This document shows positions 8,520 to 17,324 of a DNA stretch of 64,000 nt, in pieces. Each line of letters begins with the position of its first letter. Within the stretch, counting starts at the first letter, position 1. The DNA comes from Bacteroidota bacterium (lineage in GTDB: Bacteria > Bacteroidota > Bacteroidia > UKL13-3): the NCBI GenBank assembly GCA_947507965.1, contig CANNQU010000001.1:43948-107947 (forward strand), written 5' to 3'. The notes beneath the pieces are model-generated. The model did not search any database and was not told where the DNA came from. It was given only the letters and a program-made list of their open reading frames with translations. The position numbers and the translations under genes were made by a program.

Positions 8520-9809
8520 ATGATGCCTAAGTTTTTAATTTCATCAACGTTTCTATTCATATTCTACATCTCTAGTGCTGTGGCACAAACCGTGAGTATA
8601 GAAAGCATTTTAGCTACCTACTTACAGGATGAAAAAGTGATTTCAGCAGGTGCAATGGCAAATTTTTCCGATGCCCTAAATTACAAACTTCCTGCTGTGA
8701 AAAAATTAGAATTCAGGCTAGGTATTAATGGAAACAACAGCCCTGATACTTTAGATGGTAGCTTGCGTAATGAGGACTATTACTCGGTAAACCTCACCAC
8801 GAATAAGTGGAAGGAGATGAAACTCCAAAAGAAACTAAAGCCCATCCAAACCAATCTCTATCACAAAGAGCAAGAGATGCTCATCACACAAGCCTTACTG
8901 GATCGTTATTTGGTGATTGTTAACCTCTATTACAGCCTTGAGTCATTAAAAAACAGAAAGGAATTACAAGACCTACTCCTAAAAAAGAATGACCTCCTAA
9001 AACAATTACTTAATGATGGAGTCACAATAAAAATAACCGATGCACTTGAAATCGATAAAGATTTAGTGCAGCTGTTTGTTATACTTCAGGAAGAGGAGCG
9101 TGATATCGATACCTATTACGCCCGACTCCGTCAGTATTTTAGTTCTTCCGATACTTTTCAGGTTAATTTTTCGGATTTAATAACCATGAAAAAAGTTATT
9201 GCCAACACCTCAACATTAAAATACGACAGCATAACGTCACATCCTTCATTAGTATATAGAGAAGCACAATATCAGTTTGCTCAGGCCAATTACAATCTAG
9301 AACATATTCAAAATACAAACATCTTAAATTCCTTTCAACTAGGTTATAACCGCCCCGTTTATAACAATGAAATACTAAAGAAATTCAAGCCGGAGAACAC
9401 GTTAACTTTTCGTGTGGGAATATCTGTGCCTTTAACTGGAAACAATAACTTAAACAGAAACAATGCCAATCTTGAGCAATACAATGCAATGCTTAACTGG
9501 CAGAATGCGCAGGCAATTCAAACCAAATACATCATTTTACAAGACGCTAAACTTAATCTCACGATAAAACAATACCAGGCATTCGAAGAGATTTATAAGA
9601 ACAGTATCGTTGCTAAATTACTCGAGAACGAAAAAATTATGGCACAAAGTACTGCACTTGAGATCCTTGACTTGAAAATTGCCAAAAAGAAATTGGAACT
9701 AAATTTAAATAGCAGTGCAAGTAATGTGATGCGAAATTACCTTCTGCTTATAGAGAGTAAGGGAATACTTAACTTTGATTTAAGGCATCAATATTTGCTG
9801 GAGAAGTAA
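8520..9809 (+). CDS. TolC-like outer-membrane channel protein
   Basis: The 429-residue protein begins with a signal peptide ending in AVA-Q. The rest is mostly long alpha-helix with few aromatics and two beta-like patches (NEDYYSVNLTTNKWKE and ENTLTFRVGISVPLTG near residue 300). The latter pattern, a strand followed by two long helices, is how TolC/OEP barrels end each half. It is divergent, and the family match is from layout rather than a short motif. As last gene after the DUF4956 and HlyD-like genes it would provide the outer-membrane exit duct. Its stop is 14 bases from the stop of the convergent amylase gene. Confidence 0.7.
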   Translation: MMPKFLISSTFLFIFYISSAVAQTVSIESILATYLQDEKVISAGAMANFSDALNYKLPAVKKLEFRLGINGNNSPDTLDGSLRNEDYYSVNLTTNKWKEMKLQKKLKPIQTNLYHKEQEMLITQALLDRYLVIVNLYYSLESLKNRKELQDLLLKKNDLLKQLLNDGVTIKITDALEIDKDLVQLFVILQEEERDIDTYYARLRQYFSSSDTFQVNFSDLITMKKVIANTSTLKYDSITSHPSLVYREAQYQFAQANYNLEHIQNTNILNSFQLGYNRPVYNNEILKKFKPENTLTFRVGISVPLTGNNNLNRNNANLEQYNAMLNWQNAQAIQTKYIILQDAKLNLTIKQYQAFEEIYKNSIVAKLLENEKIMAQSTALEILDLKIAKKKLELNLNSSASNVMRNYLLLIESKGILNFDLRHQYLLEK

Positions 9810-9823
9810 TCGATAAGCCAAAT

Positions 9824-11704
9824 CTACTCCTTACCTCTCATACCCAGCACAAGAGCCGCAACACTTTTCGGCTTTAAAATCAGCTCTTCCTTATCGAAAT
9901 ACGCTATCGTTCCTGTTACGATATCAATACCACTGCGAACGTTCTTGCTTTTTATTTGTTCGTAATACCGATTGAGGTCAAGTTTTATTTCTTTATTCGT
10001 AGGATTCATTACCACCATTACCGATTGATTCGAATCGTATCTGAAATACACATATTCGCCTTCAAAAGGGGCGTACTGCATGAGTTTTCCGGTTGTTAAG
10101 GCACTCGATGTTTTTCTAAAATTCGCCAACGTGCTGAGATAGTTAAAGGCCTCATTCTCATGTACGCTCCTGCCTTCTTTAACAAACTTGTTGATCTGAT
10201 CTTTTGGAAAACCCCCAGGAAAATCCTGACGTACTTCGATAGCACTGAGCGATGCAAAATTATGCGATAAATATTCGGTACCGGTATACATACTTGGAAT
10301 ACCCCTTGAGGTAAGTAAAAAGGTAATACCTATTTTCCATTTGCTATCGTCTTCCTTTATTACACTATAGAAACGACTTAGATCATGATTATCCAAAAAC
10401 AAAACGTTTCGATTGGGGTCTTTGTAAACAAAATCGTTTGCCAACATTCGGTACCAACGGGCGCTGCCACTCTCCCATCCGAAATCGGTGTTCAATGCAT
10501 CCTGAGTAGCATAATATAATTGAAAATCAGTAACCCCCGGCAACATCGATTGAAAAGGGAGATTAACATAATTGTTTTGAACAAAATAACTTTGATTGGC
10601 AATGCCCTGAACCCAGGTTTCTCCATAGATCCCGAGTTGCGGAAACTCTAATAATACCGCCTTTATCAGATTGTTTTCAAACTCCAGGTCAGGGTAAACC
10701 CAAGTATCAATTCTCAACCCATCGATACCGGCATATTCAATCCACCATAGTGTATTCTGGATAAGATAAGTAGCTAGAAAAACATTTCGCTGATTTAAAT
10801 CAGGCATGTGTTTATCGAACCATCCATGGCTTAATACATTTCGGTCGCTATCGCTGGCATGTGGGTCAAACAGGGCCATATCCTTATAAGTGCTTCGTGT
10901 AAATTTGTCGAATTGATGTACCCAATCTTTGCTAGGCATATCCTTATAAAACCAATGTTCGTTTCCAATATGGTTATAAACCACATCCTGCACTACTTTG
11001 AGGCCTTTGCTATGAGCAGCAGCAACATAATTCACAAAGAGCTCATTGCTTCCATGCCTTGGATCAATTTTGTAATAATCGGTTATCGCATACCCATGAT
11101 AACTTTCAAAGGGTTGATTGTTTTCGGTTACCGGAGTCATCCATACCGCTGTTACCCCCATGCTTTGAATATAGTCGAGGTGGTTCAAAACCCCTTGGAT
11201 GTCGCCACCATGCCGGGCTTTAAGACTTCTCCTGTCGATGGTTTCATCCGTGGTACCCACCACCACGTCATTGCTTGTATCCCCATTACTAAAACGATCG
11301 GGCATTAACAAATAAATGAAATCTTTGCTCGTAACGCCCTGAATGCGAGTGATACCATCTTGCTTGCTTCTTGGTTTTAGTTCGTAAGGATAGCTACTTG
11401 ACAAATTATTTCCTGTACTTGTAAAAATAATTTTGAACTTCCCCGGTAAAGTACTTTCGGAAATTTTCAGGTCAATAAATAGATAGTTCGCGTTTTCTAC
11501 TTTGTTTATTTTTAAGATGGTAACTCCGGCATAATGAATGGTCGGCGTAAAATTCGAAATGCCATTTGAATAAACGCATAATTGCAAGGTGGAATTCTTC
11601 ATGCCCGTCCACCAAAAAGCCGGATCAATACGCATTTCAGCCGCTTTAGCTGAAAACACCGTTACTAACCATACAAGTGTAAAAATAATTTTAGCGTGCT
11701 TCAT
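9824..11704 (-). CDS. SusA-like exported alpha-amylase / neopullulanase (GH13)
   Basis: This 626-residue enzyme has a signal peptide (about residues 1-22). An N-terminal cyclomaltodextrinase-type beta domain covers about 23-115. A complete GH13 barrel follows: DVVYNHIG (residues 240-247), GLRIDTW with nucleophile Asp333, YGETW with acid/base Glu362, and FLDNHD with the third carboxylate Asp438. A C-terminal Greek-key domain carries the cofactor-like strands YVYFRYDSNQSVMVVMNP. It should cleave alpha-1,4 glucans (maltodextrin, pullulan, cyclodextrin) in the periplasm. No susCD pair is in the window, so it is a lone glycosidase. The next gene, divergently transcribed, is phosphofructokinase. 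Confidence 0.93.
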   Translation of the reverse strand: MKHAKIIFTLVWLVTVFSAKAAEMRIDPAFWWTGMKNSTLQLCVYSNGISNFTPTIHYAGVTILKINKVENANYLFIDLKISESTLPGKFKIIFTSTGNNLSSSYPYELKPRSKQDGITRIQGVTSKDFIYLLMPDRFSNGDTSNDVVVGTTDETIDRRSLKARHGGDIQGVLNHLDYIQSMGVTAVWMTPVTENNQPFESYHGYAITDYYKIDPRHGSNELFVNYVAAAHSKGLKVVQDVVYNHIGNEHWFYKDMPSKDWVHQFDKFTRSTYKDMALFDPHASDSDRNVLSHGWFDKHMPDLNQRNVFLATYLIQNTLWWIEYAGIDGLRIDTWVYPDLEFENNLIKAVLLEFPQLGIYGETWVQGIANQSYFVQNNYVNLPFQSMLPGVTDFQLYYATQDALNTDFGWESGSARWYRMLANDFVYKDPNRNVLFLDNHDLSRFYSVIKEDDSKWKIGITFLLTSRGIPSMYTGTEYLSHNFASLSAIEVRQDFPGGFPKDQINKFVKEGRSVHENEAFNYLSTLANFRKTSSALTTGKLMQYAPFEGEYVYFRYDSNQSVMVVMNPTNKEIKLDLNRYYEQIKSKNVRSGIDIVTGTIAYFDKEELILKPKSVAALVLGMRGKE

Positions 11705-11729
11705 TTAATATTTTATCTACATTAAGTAA

Positions 11730-11737
11730 CAAAAATA
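11730..11737 (-). promoter_or_regulatory. -7 promoter box (TATTTTTG) of the amylase gene
   Basis: This is an exact TAnnTTTG match on the minus strand, 25 bases before the ATG at 11704, which leaves a short AT-rich leader. There is no clear TTG at -33. Confidence 0.4.
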
Positions 11738-11779
11738 ATAGTTTAATTATGAACGTATTGATTTAATTTGCCGTTCGAT

Positions 11780-12766
11780 ATGACAGCAACAAAAATAAAA
11801 AAAATTGGAGTGATGACCTCTGGTGGCGATGCTCCCGGAATGAATGCCTGTATTCGAGCAGTGGTGCGCACCGCTGCTTATTATAAAATGGAGTGTTATG
11901 GTATATTGCATGGCTATCAAGGCATGATAGACAATAAAATATTTAAGCTCGAATCGAAAGATGTGGCGAATATCATTCAGCGTGGTGGAACGATTTTGAA
12001 AACCAGTAGAAGTGAGATGTTTATGACGGTGGAAGGCAGAAAAACGGCCTATGACAACCTAAGCAAATTCGGTATTGAAGGCCTTGTTTTAATTGGTGGG
12101 GATGGTACCTTTCGAGGTGCTCAGGTTTTTTATGATGAGCACAAAATTCCAAGTATCGGAATTCCAGGAACGATAGATAAAGATTTAGCCGGAACTGATT
12201 TCACCATTGGATACGATACCGCCATCAATACAGTGATACAAGCCATAGATAAAATTCGGGATACGGCAGATGCACACGACCGGATGTTCTTCGTGGAAGT
12301 GATGGGTAGAGATGCCGGTTTTATTGCCTTATCGAGTGGGATTAGTGTCGGTGCAGAGGCCGTTCTAATACCAGAGACACATACCTACATCGACCAACTC
12401 ATAGCGAAAATTGAAAGTGGATATAACCGCCAAAAACTATGTCATATTATTGTCGTTGCCGAGGGTGATGACGAAGGTGGTGCTATGGCTGTTGCCGAAA
12501 AAGTGAAAGCGAAATTCAATCATATTGAAACTAGGATATCGGTGCTAGGCCACATGCAGCGAGGAGGTTCGCCTACATGCAATGATCGCCTGCTTGCCAG
12601 CCGGCTTGGCTACGCAAGTGTGGTAGCCCTGATGGAAGGGAAATTAAATTACATGGTAGGTGTAATAAACGACAAAATTGAATATACCCCGTTAACGTTA
12701 GCAAATAAGCAAGAACCGCAAATTAACGATGAGCTATTGCGTTTAGTAGAGGTATTGTCAACCTAA
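11780..12766 (+). CDS. pfkA: ATP-dependent 6-phosphofructokinase
   Basis: It phosphorylates fructose 6-phosphate to fructose 1,6-bisphosphate, the committed step of glycolysis, in the cytoplasm. From the ATG at 11780 it has 328 residues, close to the usual 320; the TTG 12 bases upstream is less likely. Signatures: GGDAPGMNA and GGDGTFRGA (ATP site, with Gly-Asp-Gly typical of ATP use), PGTIDKDLAGTDFTIGYDTA with the catalytic TIDKD, VEVMGRDAGF, and LGHMQRGGSP near the end. The ATP-type residues and length argue against a PPi-dependent enzyme. The near-match box TTAATTTG lies just upstream of the start. Confidence 0.97.
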   Translation: MTATKIKKIGVMTSGGDAPGMNACIRAVVRTAAYYKMECYGILHGYQGMIDNKIFKLESKDVANIIQRGGTILKTSRSEMFMTVEGRKTAYDNLSKFGIEGLVLIGGDGTFRGAQVFYDEHKIPSIGIPGTIDKDLAGTDFTIGYDTAINTVIQAIDKIRDTADAHDRMFFVEVMGRDAGFIALSSGISVGAEAVLIPETHTYIDQLIAKIESGYNRQKLCHIIVVAEGDDEGGAMAVAEKVKAKFNHIETRISVLGHMQRGGSPTCNDRLLASRLGYASVVALMEGKLNYMVGVINDKIEYTPLTLANKQEPQINDELLRLVEVLST

Positions 12767-12794
12767 TGCCTTCGATATTCCATCGTAATATTAT

Positions 12795-13937
12795 TTATTT
12801 TACCGCATCGCCACTTACAATACTGGTAAATTTATTTTTCCATTTTAATAATGGAGACTCGAAAAATATATACGACAAATAGCTAATTCCAATAGAAAGG
12901 CTAAATACGACCAAATATAATAATCCATTTTCAAAAAGTGAATTCTTGAAGCTATAATAGGTGGTAATAAATTTCAAAACCACAACGACAGCAATAAAAT
13001 GGTAGACGTATAAGCCGTAAGAAATTTTACCTAAAAATTTTAAAATCTTGAATTCTAAAGTTATTAAGGATTGCCTATTACCCGCTAAATTCGTAATGAT
13101 GATGGCAAAGAGAAAGGCATAAACAAGATGATTGAGTGTATCAAAATAGGTGATACCCAAAAACAATGAAAGGATGCACCAGAGTAATACGATGGCCTGA
13201 ACCCAGGGGTTGAAGATCACCTTCAAATACGTATCTTTTTTGAAGAATAAAACCCATGCACCAAGGGCGCCCATCGCCATACAATCAATACGAAATAGGT
13301 TAAGAAACTGCAAAACGAAATAGTATATTTTCACCGTACCTTGTAACTCACCCACCGCCACCTGATGCGACAATACCACCCTGACAATGCCTAATGCCAC
13401 CATGCTTCCTAGCAAAAATGGAATCCATATACTTCTAAATTTTTTTACCAGCCAAGGCCATAATAAATAAAATTGCTCCTCCGTTCCTACACTCCATAAA
13501 TTACTGCCTAATGGTATTTTTCCCACACAAGCATGCGATACATTGGCAAGCATAAACACATTCAAAACAAATTTAATCCAGTAATGTTTCTGCAACTGTA
13601 CCATACCTTCCGGATAGAGGTACTGTGAAAAAAAAAAGAATGAAATAATAAGAATGAGATAGTATAATGGCCAGATGCGAAGTATACGGCGGATATAAAA
13701 ATTTTTGATATTGATGGTCTGTGTTTCCTTCTGTTCTGCAAAAAGTAAATAGGTTATTAAAAATCCACTTAAAACAAAAAACAAGGTAACACCCAGACTT
13801 CCAAAATCGCCCGGAAGTGCATAATCACTAAGCCCTTTCTCACTCTTCACCATTTCTATATGGTGCACTATGACCATCGAAGCAGCAATGGCACGAACAC
13901 CATTGAGAGAAGGGAAATAAAGGGTAAGCTTTTTCAT
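12795..13937 (-). CDS. Membrane acyltransferase (acyltransferase_3 / OafA-YrhL type)
   Basis: From the ATG at 13937 it has 380 residues and about ten hydrophobic segments. The family signatures are N-terminal: SLNGVRAIAASMVIVHH with the essential His, then FGSLGVTLFFVLSGFLITYLLF and FYIRRILRIWPLYYLILI. GSNLWSVGTEEQFYLLWPWLV provides the second conserved block. These inner-membrane enzymes transfer acetyl or other acyl groups onto surface sugars or lipids. No polysaccharide genes are nearby, so the acceptor is unknown. A TTG at 13949 is rejected as start because it lies inside the -7 box. Confidence 0.92.
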   Translation of the reverse strand: MKKLTLYFPSLNGVRAIAASMVIVHHIEMVKSEKGLSDYALPGDFGSLGVTLFFVLSGFLITYLLFAEQKETQTINIKNFYIRRILRIWPLYYLILIISFFFFSQYLYPEGMVQLQKHYWIKFVLNVFMLANVSHACVGKIPLGSNLWSVGTEEQFYLLWPWLVKKFRSIWIPFLLGSMVALGIVRVVLSHQVAVGELQGTVKIYYFVLQFLNLFRIDCMAMGALGAWVLFFKKDTYLKVIFNPWVQAIVLLWCILSLFLGITYFDTLNHLVYAFLFAIIITNLAGNRQSLITLEFKILKFLGKISYGLYVYHFIAVVVVLKFITTYYSFKNSLFENGLLYLVVFSLSIGISYLSYIFFESPLLKWKNKFTSIVSGDAVK

Positions 13938-13946
13938 GTGCTTTGG

Positions 13947-13954
13947 CAAAAATA
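13947..13954 (-). promoter_or_regulatory. -7 promoter box (TATTTTTG) of the acyltransferase gene
   Basis: An exact TAnnTTTG match on the minus strand ends nine bases before the ATG at 13937. It predicts a leader of only a few bases. Confidence 0.4.
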
Positions 13955-14007
13955 ACTTTATTTTACATTTCTTTTTTTAACTTGCACTCCATATATCCAA
14001 CCGATAC

Positions 14008-14625
14008 TTGAAAAAATTTATTTTTTCGGCTCTGCTCCTGTCTTTCTTTATGTCAGCTAAATCGCAAAATTGGGATATTAATCTATTGCGTAAGATCAAC
14101 AAAAACCAGTCAACGGCAGCCACCACCTTTTTCAAAATTACAAGTAATAGTGCGTATGTCATTCCATTGGCATATCCTATGTTAAGCTTTGCCGTAGGTA
14201 AAATCAAAAAAGATAATCCATTGGTAAGAGAAAGTTTTTATTCGGCTGTTTCATTAGGTACGGTAAGCCTTTTAAGTTATTCGATCAAAATCATAACGAA
14301 GCGGCCACGCCCATACATCGCATATCCCAGTCAACTTGTTTTTGATAAACCGTCGAAAACCTATTCCTTTCCATCGGGTCATACCACGGTAGCCTTTTGC
14401 AGTGCCACTAGTATGGCACTCTACTACCATAAGTGGTATGTTACCTTACCGGCCTACGCCTGGGCCTGCACCGTAGCCTACTCACGAATGTACCTTGGAA
14501 AACATTATCCAAGTGATGTAATCGGTGGCATTGTGTTGGGAGTAGGAATCCCCCTCTTGTTTCATTTTTGGAAGCCGGCAAACCAATGGATTGATACAAC
14601 AGGGAAAGGACTTCTTCACTATTAA
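14008..14625 (+). CDS. PAP2-family membrane phosphatase
   Basis: This 205-residue protein has the three phosphatase motifs of the family: KIITKRPRPY (K-x6-RP), PSGHTTVAF (PSGH) and SRMYLGKHYPSDVIGG (SR-x5-H-x3-D). It begins with a signal-like helix (FIFSALLLSFFMSAKSQ) and several membrane segments. Likely substrates are phosphatidic acid, undecaprenyl diphosphate or similar lipid phosphates on the periplasmic side. The start appears to be TTG at 14008, giving MKKFIF; no ATG is available before the signal sequence. The CotH gene follows 48 bases after its stop. Confidence 0.9.
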   Translation: MKKFIFSALLLSFFMSAKSQNWDINLLRKINKNQSTAATTFFKITSNSAYVIPLAYPMLSFAVGKIKKDNPLVRESFYSAVSLGTVSLLSYSIKIITKRPRPYIAYPSQLVFDKPSKTYSFPSGHTTVAFCSATSMALYYHKWYVTLPAYAWACTVAYSRMYLGKHYPSDVIGGIVLGVGIPLLFHFWKPANQWIDTTGKGLLHY

Positions 14626-14661
14626 CCAAATTACTTTTCGGCAACTGCAATACATATTCAG

Positions 14662-14669
14662 TACTTTTG
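14662..14669 (+). promoter_or_regulatory. -7 promoter box (TACTTTTG) of the CotH gene
   Basis: An exact TAnnTTTG match is followed by catt and the ATG at 14674, a four-base gap predicting a leaderless transcript. At a 21-base spacing there is only TCG in place of TTG. Confidence 0.45.
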
Positions 14670-14673
14670 CATT

Positions 14674-16983
14674 ATGGGTTTCCGCTTACTCTTTAGCTTC
14701 CTTTTTGTACCTCTTTTTGCTTGCACACAAAACGCCAATCCTCCTCGTGGACGAGTTTATAACGATTCAACCATCATTTCATTATTTATTACCATCGACG
14801 CCGACTCCCTTGCCGCGCTCTACAAAGTAGGTAATGAGTGCAACAACCACGAATATCCGGTGTCGATGGTATGGAGTGATGGACTTTTGCCAAATGACAC
14901 CTTACTCAATGTTGGCTTCCGCTTAAAAGGAAACACATCACGTTTGGCGAAAAAGAAATCGTTTAAGCTTTCATTCAACACCTTTAAGCCGGGCCGAAAT
15001 TTTTATGATGTAGAAAAAATTAATTTAAATGGAGAGCATAACGATCCAAGTATACTACGCGAAAAATTGTTTTGGGACGCCATGTACAAAGCGAATTCGC
15101 CTGCCCTGCGATGTAATTATGTCAAACTTTTTGTTAATGGCAACTATTTTGGACTTTATATAAACATAGAAGATTTAGACGAAATTTTCACCCAGTCGCG
15201 CTTTGGCAATAACGATGGCAATCTTTACAAATGCTACTATGGTGCCGATTTGAATTATAAAGGAGTCAATGGCAATCTCTATAAATTCTCCGGGTCATTT
15301 TGTGGGAAAACGCAACGAGTCTATGAATTGCAGAACAATATACCATCCGACAATTATCAGCAACTGGCCGACTTTATTAGTGCGCTTAATAACTTACCGG
15401 CAGATACTTTTTTCGCTTCAAAAATAAAGCAGTACTTTAATGTGGAAGGATATTTGAAAATATTGGCATTGGAGGTGGCCTCAGGCCATTGGGACAATTA
15501 CGTATGGAATAGCAACAACTATTTCTTATATGAAAACGCTTATACCAAACAATTCGAATATTTAAGCTATGATGCCGATAACACCTTTGGTATTGGCTGG
15601 AGCGCCGACGACTGGGGAACAAAAGACGTGCATCAATTTAATAGCGGGAAAAACAGACCACTATATTCGAAAATTTTATCGGTACCTGAGTTTAAAAATA
15701 AATTCGATTATTACCTTCAGGAGATAACATCTACTATATATGATACTGCCTTTATCTTTCCACGTATTGATTTCATTCACAACCAAATATGGACGGCTGC
15801 CGTGGCCGACACCTTTCGTACACTAGATTATGGCTTTACCGTAGGTCAATTTCATAATTCATTTGTGCAAACGATTGGAGTTACCCATGTAAAATATGGC
15901 TTAAAACCCTTCTTCACCGCACGTAATAAAAGCATAGAACAGCAAATTTTGAACAACAATATTATTCCTGTACTGATACGTGAGAAACACATTCCTGAAT
16001 TTGCCTCAACCAGCAATATCTTGAAATTTGCCATTACATCCTATGATGACGAAACGCCATTAACCGTGAAAATTCATTTTAGTTACGACTTAAATTCAGG
16101 GTTTATTGCTGCTACCCTTTTTGATGATGGCCTACATGATGATGGTGCTGCTAGTGATGGAATATGGGGAATTCAATTGCCGGCACATCCTATGGTGGAC
16201 ACGTTACTGTTTTATTATTCTGCCTCCTCTGCCTCGAACCAAGTAACTCGATACCCATCGATTGGCAATTTAATATTGCCAATTGGGGTGAAAAGCAACT
16301 TAAAATTAAGAATCAACGAATTGATGGCAAAGAACACTTCCATAATAATGGATGAGCTTAATGAATATGACGATTGGCTTGAAATATACAACGAGGGAAA
16401 TTTTGGCATCACCTTGAACTCGGTTTACTTAAGTAATAGCATGACTATGCCTACCAAGTTTCAACTTCCTAATGAAATTATTCTACCCAAGTCTTTTAAG
16501 CTCTTTTGGTGCGACAACCAAACGATACAAGGTGCTTATCATACGAATTTCAAATTAAGTGCGAATAATGAATGGATTGGACTTTTTGAAAACAATGGAT
16601 TATTAATCGATAGCGTTCGTTATACTTCGTTAGGTAATGACGTATCGCTTGGAAGAACAAGCGATGGCATCGGCCCTTTTGCACTTTTAAACAACAGAAC
16701 ACCTGGATATAGCAACAATGGCTTTAGTTATGGAATAATTTCACCGGAGGAGGCCAAAACATACACGGTGTATCCCAATCCTGCAAAAAAAGCGATAAGA
16801 ATTCAGGCATCGTTCAATACCACGAAGGAGAATTTTAGAATCTATAATTTATTGGGTACGCAAATTATGGAAGGTGAAATAACCGAGAAAGAAACCATTG
16901 TCCCTTTATTCTTAATCCCGGAAGGTGTGTATATTCTTCAATGTGGTGCTACGTTCTTTACAAAAATAGGTATCGTGAAATAA
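14674..16983 (+). CDS. CotH-kinase-family surface protein with lamin-tail domain and T9SS tail
   Basis: The 769-residue protein starts with a signal that ends in a possible lipobox (PLFAC). Residues of about 75-430 match the CotH family (GFRLKGNTS, KKSFKLSFN, INLNGEHNDPSILREKLFWD, GLYINIEDLDE, LSYDADNTFGIGW); CotH proteins include atypical secreted protein kinases. A beta segment with DDGLHDDGAASDGIW (near 485) follows, a pattern usual in this architecture. A lamin-tail domain starts near 542 (LRINELMAKN, YDDWLEIYN), and a type A T9SS tail starts at YPNPAKK (residue 700). Both a lipobox and a T9SS tail in one protein is odd. Kinase activity is family knowledge, not shown here. Confidence 0.88.
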   Translation: MGFRLLFSFLFVPLFACTQNANPPRGRVYNDSTIISLFITIDADSLAALYKVGNECNNHEYPVSMVWSDGLLPNDTLLNVGFRLKGNTSRLAKKKSFKLSFNTFKPGRNFYDVEKINLNGEHNDPSILREKLFWDAMYKANSPALRCNYVKLFVNGNYFGLYINIEDLDEIFTQSRFGNNDGNLYKCYYGADLNYKGVNGNLYKFSGSFCGKTQRVYELQNNIPSDNYQQLADFISALNNLPADTFFASKIKQYFNVEGYLKILALEVASGHWDNYVWNSNNYFLYENAYTKQFEYLSYDADNTFGIGWSADDWGTKDVHQFNSGKNRPLYSKILSVPEFKNKFDYYLQEITSTIYDTAFIFPRIDFIHNQIWTAAVADTFRTLDYGFTVGQFHNSFVQTIGVTHVKYGLKPFFTARNKSIEQQILNNNIIPVLIREKHIPEFASTSNILKFAITSYDDETPLTVKIHFSYDLNSGFIAATLFDDGLHDDGAASDGIWGIQLPAHPMVDTLLFYYSASSASNQVTRYPSIGNLILPIGVKSNLKLRINELMAKNTSIIMDELNEYDDWLEIYNEGNFGITLNSVYLSNSMTMPTKFQLPNEIILPKSFKLFWCDNQTIQGAYHTNFKLSANNEWIGLFENNGLLIDSVRYTSLGNDVSLGRTSDGIGPFALLNNRTPGYSNNGFSYGIISPEEAKTYTVYPNPAKKAIRIQASFNTTKENFRIYNLLGTQIMEGEITEKETIVPLFLIPEGVYILQCGATFFTKIGIVK

Positions 16984-17324
16984 AGCCAAGAATCGAAGTA
17001 GCAATAAAAAAATCATTGCAACACCGTCTTTTTATGCTTGCCAACCATCTCTTATTAGAGCAATTTGCTTTTCCATTCCGAAGGTAAGATCAAAGACTTA
17101 GTCTAGAATATTCTTATGCTTCGACTTGCGAGTGTACTTTGTTATGTCTCTAACTGTTTTCTCACTCATCGGTATATTCTTAAAAATAATTCTAGAAATT
17201 AGTTTTGCTAATTTCAAATTATTAACCTTCACTTTTATTTTATTCTTCATCTGGTGAAACGATTGAAATAAAAAGCCCGGCAGCATAAAACTGACGGGCT
17301 CTTTACGTAATAATCTATAACCTT
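16984..17324. other. Intergenic region between CotH and PKD genes
   Basis: This is a 341-base gap between convergent genes. It holds a weak GCAAT/ATTGC hairpin near 17000-17020 and a clear terminator for the leftward unit near its right end. A leftward open frame (17098-17286; 50 residues, basic, from an internal ATG at 17250) starts within or just past that terminator and has no recognisable motif. I do not call it a gene. Confidence 0.6.
17270..17304 (-). terminator. Rho-independent terminator of the sigma/anti-sigma/surface-protein unit
   Basis: Read on the minus strand: AGCCCG, one mismatch, CAG, a seven-base loop, CTG, CGGGCT, then TTTTTATTT. It lies 20 bases past the stop of the PKD gene at 17325. 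The A-rich left arm makes it weakly bidirectional. Confidence 0.8.

Noticed and set aside
11768..11779. TTG start for pfkA, and similar upstream TTG starts at 6806, 13949, 26308, 51323 (first codon of the longer frame) and 59493
   Set aside because: An ATG with a better N-terminus follows closely in each case, and at 13949, 26308 and 59493 the TTG is part of the predicted -7 box; at 51323 the start lies within the promoter.
6821..16983. DUF4956 and CotH as parts of a VTC-type polyphosphate system
   Set aside because: The families co-occur in other bacteria, but there is no VTC/polyphosphate polymerase gene here and CotH is 7 kb away with its own promoter.
17098..17286. Leftward 62-residue open frame
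   Set aside because: It begins at the terminator of the PKD gene, has no -7 box or recognisable motif; probably chance in AT-rich DNA.
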